DNA from: an uncultured Eubacteriales bacterium
Lineage (GTDB): Bacteria; Bacillota; Clostridia; Peptostreptococcales; Anaerovoracaceae
Direction: 5' to 3'
Length of the DNA: 37,589 nucleotides
Assembly: GCA_900315485.1 (NCBI GenBank)
Contig: OMZI01000026.1
Span: 1-37,589 of the forward strand
The notes beneath the pieces are model-generated. The model made no database searches. It was given only the letters and a program-made list of their open reading frames with translations, and had not been told where the DNA came from. The stretch's first letter is position 1; every line of letters starts with the position of its first letter. The position numbers and the translations under genes are program-made. Of the stretch, positions 32,083 to 37,589 are shown piece by piece.

Positions 32083-35000
32083 ATGCCGGAGATCAGAAAA
32101 TTCAGAAAAGTGCTCATCGCCAACCGTGGTGAGATCGCGATAAGAGTAATACGTGCGTGCAGAGAGCTGGGGATCAGGACCGTAGCCATCTATTCGGCTG
32201 AGGACAAGAACTCCCTGTTCCGCACCAAGGCTCACGAGTCATACGAGATAGGCAAGGGCAAGAGCCCTATCGATGCATATCTTGATATCGATGAGATAAT
32301 CCGCATGGCGAAGACAAAGGGCTGCGATGCGATACATCCGGGTTACGGATTCCTGTCTGAGAATGCCGATTTTGCAGAGGCATGCGAAGAAGCAGGGATC
32401 GCATTCATAGGACCTACTCACGAGATGATGAACCGCCTCGGTGATAAGATCCAGTCCAAAATGGTCGCTGACGAAGTCGGTGTTCCGTGCATCCCGGGTG
32501 TTGAGGCTGCCATCAGCAATGACGATGATGCGATCAAGTTCGCGAATGCGGCAGGTTACCCTATAATGCTCAAGGCGGCTGCAGGCGGCGGCGGAAGAGG
32601 AATGAGGATCGTCCGTAAGGAAGAGGACCTCCTGCCTCAGTTCCACAGCGCACAGAACGAGGCTGTCAAGGCATTCGGAAACGGGGATATATTTATCGAG
32701 AAATACATCGAGGAGCCAAAGCACATCGAGGTGCAGGTCCTCGGAGACAAGTACGGCAATGTTGTACATCTCTATGAGAGAGACTGCTCCGTACAGAGAA
32801 GACACCAGAAGGTAGTTGAGTTCACACCGGCTCTGTGCATCACTGATGAGCAGAGACAGGCGATCTGTGAGGATGCTCTCAAGATCGCACGCGCTGTTAA
32901 CTACAGAAGTGCGGGTACTGTTGAGTTCCTCGTGGACAGGGAAGGAAACCACTACTTTATCGAAATGAATACAAGGATCCAGGTCGAGCATACGGTCAGT
33001 GAACTGATCACAGGCATCGATCTTGTTCAGGCGATGATCCTGGTAGCTGAGGGCTACAGACTTGACTCGGAAGAGATCAATATCAAGAGCCAGGACGACA
33101 TCCAGGTTCGCGGATACGCGATCCAGTGCCGTGTAACGACCGAGGACCCTACCAATAATTTTGCACCTGATACCGGAACGATCACAGAGTACCGCTCTGC
33201 TTCAGGAAACGGCATCAGGCTCGACGGCGGAAACGGTTTTACCGGATCTGTCATCACACCGTATTACGACTCGCTGCTCGTTAAGATCTGCTCGCATGAC
33301 AGGACTTTCAACGGCGCATGCAGCAAGGCGGTAAGAGCTCTCAAGGAGATGAAGGTCACAGGCGTAAAGACCAACATCGGATTCCTTCTGAACCTTCTGA
33401 ACCACCCGACTTTCCGCAAAGGAGAGTGCAATACCGGATTCATTGCCAACAATCCTGAGCTTCTCAACATCCGCTCCGTTGCGGACAAGGAGGCACAGGT
33501 GCTCGACTTCCTCGGCGACATGGTCGTCAACGGCCGTAAGGACAAGGCCGGTACATTCAACATCCCTGTTGTTCCTGAGGTCAGGAGAACAGAGATCGTC
33601 GGACTCAGAGGAACCAAGCAGTTATTCGAGGAAAAGGGCGCAAAGGGAGTATCCGACTGGGTACTCGATCAGAAGAAGGTGCTCATTACAGATACATCGC
33701 TGAGAGACGCTCAGCAGTCGCTGATAGCAACAAGAGTAAGGACAAGGGACATGGAGAGGATAGCACCTGCCATGGCTCTGTACGGCAAGGACCTGTTCTC
33801 ATATGAGATGTGGGGCGGCGCTACATTCGACGTTGCGATGAGATTCCTCGGCGAGGATCCGTGGGAGAGACTGGAGACTCTGAGAGGCGAGATCCCTAAC
33901 GTTCTCTTCCAGATGCTCATAAGAGGCGCCAACGCGGTAGGGTACAAGAACTACCCGGACAACACGATCAGGAAGTTCGTTCAGGAAGCAAAGAAGGCGG
34001 GCATCGATGTGTTCCGTATTTTCGACTCTCTGAACTGGGTACGCGGCATTGAGGTCGCACTTGACGAGGTACTGAACGTCGGAGGTATAGCAGAGCCTGC
34101 GATGTGCTACACAGGCGATATCCTCGACGAGAGCCGTGACAAGTATACTCTTGACTACTACGTGAAGATGGCCAAGAATCTTGAAAAGCAGGGCGCTCAT
34201 ATCATCGGCATCAAGGACATGTCCGGACTTCTCAAGCCGGTGGCTGCATTCAGACTGATCAAGGCTCTCAAGAACGAAGTTGCAGTGCCTATCCACCTGC
34301 ATACTCACGATACATCCGGCAACGGAGTTGCTACCCTGATGCTCGCAGCTGAGGCAGGCGTAGACATCGTGGATGCTGCATTCAACAGCATGTCCGGTCT
34401 GACATCACAGCCGGCTCTCAATTCTTTCGTCGCTGCTCTTGAGAACAGTGAGAGAGACACTAAGATGGATACCAGGGGCCTGCAGAGGATCTCCGACTAC
34501 TGGAGTGACGTAAGACCTGTCTACGGAGACTTTGAGTCAGACCTCAAGGCTACGACCGCTGAGATCTACAGACTCGAGATCCCTGGCGGACAGTATTCCA
34601 ACCTCAAGCCTCAGGTCGAGAGCTTTGGCATCGGATACAAGTTTGACGAGGTCAAGGACATGTATGTCAAGGTCAATAAGATGCTCGGCGACATCATCAA
34701 GGTAACACCGTCATCCAAAATGGTAGGAGACCTTGCGATATTCATGGTACAGAACGACCTGACACCGGAGAACATCGTTGAGAAGGGTGCTGATTTTGAC
34801 TTCCCTGACAGCGTTGTCACATACTTCGAGGGCATGATGGGACAGCCTGAGTTCGGATTCCCTGAGGACCTGCAGAAAGTAGTACTCAAAGACAGAAAGC
34901 CTATAACCGTAAGACCGGGAGAACTGCTGCCGCCTGACGACTTTGATGAGTTCAGACGCCATCTCACGGAAGACCTCGATCTTGAGGGAACGGATCAGGA

Positions 35001-35538
35001 GCTCGTTTCGTACTCCATGTACAGCAAAGTCTTCGATGACTATATCAAGAAGCTCCGTGAAGTCGGAAACTTCCGCAACATGGGAAGTGATGTGTTCTTC
35101 CACGGTATAGCGCTTGGACAGACTGTCGAGGTCGAGCTCAAGCCGGGCAAGATCATGGTCATCACACTTGAAGATATAGGCGATACAGACGAGGCTGGTA
35201 ACCGTGACCTCACATTCACCGTCGACGGTTACAGAAGAGTCGTCAGCATCAAGGATAAGCAGGCTCTGACCAAGTCGGTAGCAGGATCACAGATCCAGTT
35301 CGCTAATCAGGATGACGAGAAGGAGATCGGAGCCAACATTCCGGGAACCATCATCAAGGTGCTCGTATCCGAGGGCGATGAGGTCAAACAGGGTCAGCCG
35401 ATCGCGATCATCGAAGCCATGAAGATGGAGACCAATGTCATCTCGACAGGCGACGGCGTGATCGCCAAGATATATGTCAAGGAAGCGGAAAGCGTCAAGT
35501 CAGGACAGCTTATCGCACGCCTGGAAGATATACAGTAA
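32083..35538 (+). CDS. pyc: Pyruvate carboxylase
   Basis: A 1151-residue biotin enzyme making oxaloacetate from pyruvate and bicarbonate, an anaplerotic step. The biotin carboxylase domain (about 1-460) has AAAGGGGRGMRIV and FIEMNTRIQVEHTVSE. The carboxyltransferase domain (about 530-810) starts ITDTSLRDAQQSLIATR and has the metal-site motif HLHTHDTSGNG. The C-terminal biotinyl domain carries IEAMKMET with biotinylated Lys1114. It is a full-length single-chain alpha4-type enzyme, with GGAGGGG before the ATG. Confidence 0.98.
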   Translation: MPEIRKFRKVLIANRGEIAIRVIRACRELGIRTVAIYSAEDKNSLFRTKAHESYEIGKGKSPIDAYLDIDEIIRMAKTKGCDAIHPGYGFLSENADFAEACEEAGIAFIGPTHEMMNRLGDKIQSKMVADEVGVPCIPGVEAAISNDDDAIKFANAAGYPIMLKAAAGGGGRGMRIVRKEEDLLPQFHSAQNEAVKAFGNGDIFIEKYIEEPKHIEVQVLGDKYGNVVHLYERDCSVQRRHQKVVEFTPALCITDEQRQAICEDALKIARAVNYRSAGTVEFLVDREGNHYFIEMNTRIQVEHTVSELITGIDLVQAMILVAEGYRLDSEEINIKSQDDIQVRGYAIQCRVTTEDPTNNFAPDTGTITEYRSASGNGIRLDGGNGFTGSVITPYYDSLLVKICSHDRTFNGACSKAVRALKEMKVTGVKTNIGFLLNLLNHPTFRKGECNTGFIANNPELLNIRSVADKEAQVLDFLGDMVVNGRKDKAGTFNIPVVPEVRRTEIVGLRGTKQLFEEKGAKGVSDWVLDQKKVLITDTSLRDAQQSLIATRVRTRDMERIAPAMALYGKDLFSYEMWGGATFDVAMRFLGEDPWERLETLRGEIPNVLFQMLIRGANAVGYKNYPDNTIRKFVQEAKKAGIDVFRIFDSLNWVRGIEVALDEVLNVGGIAEPAMCYTGDILDESRDKYTLDYYVKMAKNLEKQGAHIIGIKDMSGLLKPVAAFRLIKALKNEVAVPIHLHTHDTSGNGVATLMLAAEAGVDIVDAAFNSMSGLTSQPALNSFVAALENSERDTKMDTRGLQRISDYWSDVRPVYGDFESDLKATTAEIYRLEIPGGQYSNLKPQVESFGIGYKFDEVKDMYVKVNKMLGDIIKVTPSSKMVGDLAIFMVQNDLTPENIVEKGADFDFPDSVVTYFEGMMGQPEFGFPEDLQKVVLKDRKPITVRPGELLPPDDFDEFRRHLTEDLDLEGTDQELVSYSMYSKVFDDYIKKLREVGNFRNMGSDVFFHGIALGQTVEVELKPGKIMVITLEDIGDTDEAGNRDLTFTVDGYRRVVSIKDKQALTKSVAGSQIQFANQDDEKEIGANIPGTIIKVLVSEGDEVKQGQPIAIIEAMKMETNVISTGDGVIAKIYVKEAESVKSGQLIARLEDIQ

Positions 35539-35659
35539 AAACGTGCAGAACTGCTTTGCATAATGTATAATTGATAGGACCGTGTGGTCTTATGAATAAA
35601 AAACACAAATTAATCCCCTAATCAAAATAAAGGTGTAAGCCGAAAGGAGTATTTATCTC
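35539..35659 (+). promoter_or_regulatory. pyc-buk gap with probable buk promoter
   Basis: A TATAAT at 35566-35571 gives a candidate -10 with a weak -35, about 90 bases before butyrate kinase. A small GGACC/GGTCT-like hairpin follows. The AAAGGAG ribosome site is about nine bases before ATG 35660. No T-tract terminator for pyc is visible. Confidence 0.4.
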
Positions 35660-36730
35660 ATGAAGAAGATTCTTGTTATCAACCCTGGCGCTACTTCAAC
35701 CAAGATCTGCGTATTTGAAGATGAGAATGAGGTGATGCGTGTAGGCATCGACCATGATGCTGCTGAGATCGCTAAGTATCCTCATGTTGTAGATCAGGCT
35801 CCGTTCAGAAAGGAAGCCATCCTGAAGACTATCGAGGAGAAGGGTTACAAGCTGACTGACTTTGATGCTATCTGCGGAAGAGGCGGACTGTTCAAGCACA
35901 TCCCGTCCGGTACATACAAGGTAAATGACGCTGTTATCCGCGATATCAAGAATCCACCTTACGGTGAGCACGCTGCTAACCTCGGAGCATATATCTCCAA
36001 GGAACTCGCTGATTCCGTAGGCATCCCTTCATTCTTCGTAGACCCTGTCTGCGTGGACGAGATGGAGCCGCTTGCAAGATATTCAGGACTCGGCCTTGAA
36101 GGATTCGAGAGACAGTCGTTCTTCCATCCTCTCAACCATAAGTCGGTAGCCCGCAAGGCTGCAAAGCAGCTCGGCAAGGCATATGAGGAACTCAACCTTG
36201 TCATCTGCCATCTCGGCGGCGGCGTATCTGTAGCTGCTCACAAGAAGGGCAAAGTCGTTGACGTAAACAACGTCAAGGACGACGGTGCGATGGGTATGGA
36301 CAGAGGCGGAGCTCTTCCTGCAAATGCACTTGTAAACCTCTGCTTCAAGGAAGGCATGACCAAGGCTGATGTCAAGAGGATCATCGGACAGGAAGCCGGA
36401 ATCTACTCATATACAGGAACAAAGGACTTCAGAGTAGTTGAGAATGCTGCATTTGATGACGGCGATGAGAAGATGCTGATGGCATTCAAGGCTATCGCAT
36501 ATCAGCTGGCTAAGGATATCGGAGCTATGTCCGCAGTTCTCAGATATGATGTCGACGCTATCATCTTTACCGGCGGAATGGCATACTCTGAGAGATTCTG
36601 CGAGGAGATCAGCTCATATGTAAGCAAGATCGCACCTATCATGAGATTCCCGGGGGAAGAGGAGATGAAGGCTCTTGCAGAAGGAGCTCTCAAGGCTCTC
36701 GAGACAGGACACTGGGAAATCTACGAGTAA
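35660..36730 (+). CDS. buk: Butyrate kinase
   Basis: A 356-residue acetate/butyrate kinase-family enzyme that converts butyryl phosphate and ADP to butyrate and ATP, the last energy-yielding step of one butyrate route. ILVINPGATSTKICVFEDE is the N-terminal phosphate-binding motif; HLGGGVSVAAHKKGKVVDV and IIFTGGMAYSERF are further family motifs. Buk rather than AckA is indicated by length and by CGRGGLFKHIPSGTY. The usual partner ptb (phosphotransbutyrylase) is not adjacent; it is not within the window upstream and a group II intron follows. Confidence 0.95.
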   Translation: MKKILVINPGATSTKICVFEDENEVMRVGIDHDAAEIAKYPHVVDQAPFRKEAILKTIEEKGYKLTDFDAICGRGGLFKHIPSGTYKVNDAVIRDIKNPPYGEHAANLGAYISKELADSVGIPSFFVDPVCVDEMEPLARYSGLGLEGFERQSFFHPLNHKSVARKAAKQLGKAYEELNLVICHLGGGVSVAAHKKGKVVDVNNVKDDGAMGMDRGGALPANALVNLCFKEGMTKADVKRIIGQEAGIYSYTGTKDFRVVENAAFDDGDEKMLMAFKAIAYQLAKDIGAMSAVLRYDVDAIIFTGGMAYSERFCEEISSYVSKIAPIMRFPGEEEMKALAEGALKALETGHWEIYE

Positions 36731-36760
36731 CTGGCAGAATTAATACAGATCGCAGAAGAC

Positions 36761-36787
36761 AGCGGGCAATATCGGCCCGCTGTTTTT
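36761..36787 (+). terminator. Rho-independent terminator after buk
   Basis: AGCGGGC (36761-36767) pairs with GCCCGCT (36775-36781) around a 7-base loop, then GTTTTT. The group II intron begins only a few bases beyond the T tract. Confidence 0.9.
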
Positions 36788-36790
36788 GAA

Positions 36791-37589
36791 GTATGACGGG
36801 CATGCCGTCAATCTGTGGTGAAAGTCCACAAGGGGCGTAGCCAACGACGAACCCCATAGCGACTCCCAAGGTTCAAATCGCGAGGTTTGGGCGAGAAGAA
36901 GGGATAGCGAAATCGTAGCCTGACGAACAGGAACCTAATACCGAGGCGCATACGGCGGATAAGCGGGCTTGAAGTCGCGAAGTCCAAAAGTTGGTCGTAA
37001 CCCGTATGTGTAAATTAGGCAGGTAGACGAGGAAAGATTGACGACTTATCCCGTGAGGTCTCACGGACGGAGAAATCCGGAGAAATCCGCAGTAACAACG
37101 AACCGTGAGAAGTCAGCAGAGGTCATAGTAGTGATGAAACTCTTGTAATGGGAGCGGAGCGAAGGACCGAACAACCTAATAGCCAAATGGAACTCTCAAG
37201 GCAAGTATCTGTATCCGACGAGGACTGAAGCAGCGAAGACGTAACGGAGCGAACAGTCCACAGGAGGTAGGATAAAGGATGCGAGAGCGAAGGAAAGAAA
37301 GGAGGCAATCTATGTCGCAACTCTTGGAGGAGATACTCGCAAGGGAAAACATGATGCGAGCGTACAAGCGGGTAGTCGCGAATAAAGGCGCGAGCGGAGT
37401 GGATGGGATAACGACCGAGGAGGTCAGGGAATATCTCATCGAACATTGGGAGGAGATCCGCGAACAGATCCGAAACCGCAAGTACAAACCCCAGCCGGTG
37501 CGCAGGGTAGAGATACCCAAGCCAAACGGCGGAGTGCGTAACCTCGGAATACCGAGTGTGGTGGATAGAATCATTGAGCAGGCGATAGC
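36791..37589 (+). mobile_element. Group II intron, 5' part (truncated by window edge)
   Basis: The non-coding lead (36791-37311) has the appearance of group II domains I-III. It starts GTATG followed by a hairpin GACGG-GCATG-CCGTC, then GGTGAAAGTCC and GGGCGTAGCCAACGACGAACCCC, which are typical of domain I. It is followed by an intron-encoded protein in the same orientation. Placement directly after a transcription terminator is the hallmark of bacterial class C introns. The 5' boundary at 36791 is inferred from the GTATG. Domains V-VI and the 3' end lie outside the window. Confidence 0.88.
37312..37589 (+). CDS. ltrA: Group II intron-encoded reverse transcriptase/maturase, N-terminal fragment
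   Basis: The first 92 codons of an intron-encoded protein; the frame is open at the right edge. ENMMRAYKRVVANKGASGVDG opens the reverse-transcriptase domain (RT-0/RT-1), and VRRVEIPKPNGGVRNLGIPSVVDRIIEQAI is the RT-2 region (residues about 62-91). The YADD catalytic box and maturase X domain are beyond the window. The ATG has AAAGGAGG upstream. It splices and mobilises the intron. Confidence 0.93.
   Translation, partial: MSQLLEEILARENMMRAYKRVVANKGASGVDGITTEEVREYLIEHWEEIREQIRNRKYKPQPVRRVEIPKPNGGVRNLGIPSVVDRIIEQAI

Noticed and set aside
1-37589. CRISPR arrays, tRNA or rRNA genes, prophage or defence islands
   Set aside because: No regular repeat-spacer pattern, tRNA cloverleaf, rRNA stretch, phage gene or known defence gene was seen.

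Overview
The window looks like chromosome from a strictly anaerobic, butyrate-forming member of the Clostridia (Bacillota). Supporting genes are an oxygen-independent class III ribonucleotide reductase with its radical-SAM activase, a rubrerythrin of the reverse type, butyrate kinase and pyruvate carboxylase. AGGAG-type ribosome sites, a SAM-I riboswitch ahead of metK and scpA-scpB also fit this group. I cannot name the genus. About 27 genes are core chromosomal; the only clear mobile element is a group II intron cut off by the right edge.

Layout. (1) 1-2269: a DtxR/MntR-type metalloregulator on the minus strand, divergent from a rubrerythrin-arginase pair. (2) 2270-7174: the class III ribonucleotide reductase locus. 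A near-consensus promoter is overlaid by two NrdR boxes, followed by nrdD, a 53-codon ORF encoding only the glycyl-radical domain, a terminator, nrdG and an RlmL-like methyltransferase. (3) 7195-8337: an ion permease on the minus strand. (4) 8546-14523: hydrolase, prepilin peptidase, truA, scpA, scpB, an RsuA/RluB-type pseudouridine synthase and an unrecognised 430-residue protein. (5) 14524-14899: an AT-rich non-coding segment with a cluster of DnaA-box-like sites. (6) 14900-25578: alanyl-tRNA editing protein, cytidylate-kinase-like protein, SAM-I riboswitch and metK, dUTPase, two FAD oxidoreductases, a small acidic protein, two lipid enzymes, an AI-2E-type exporter and a TetR regulator. (7) 25674-27993, minus strand: dCMP deaminase, a divergent DapB and a DUF5692-like membrane protein. 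(8) 28220-36730: DUF2207 membrane protein, typA, pyruvate carboxylase and butyrate kinase. (9) 36791 to the edge: 5' part of a group II intron directly behind the butyrate kinase terminator.

The strongest candidate for something new is the split anaerobic ribonucleotide reductase. NrdD (758 residues) contains the ATP cone, the catalytic barrel and the zinc-site cysteines but ends without a glycyl-radical motif. That motif (RITGYL, with the conserved tail) is encoded 122 bases downstream as a free-standing 53-residue protein with its own strong ribosome site and in a different frame. If real, the radical-bearing subunit must dock in trans on NrdD, much as GrcA/YfiD does for pyruvate formate-lyase. 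NrdR boxes, a hairpin around the nrdD stop codon and a terminator before nrdG suggest the parts are made in controlled ratios. Deoxynucleotide supply recurs in the window (nrdD/nrdG, dut, dCMP deaminase), but these genes are not in one operon.
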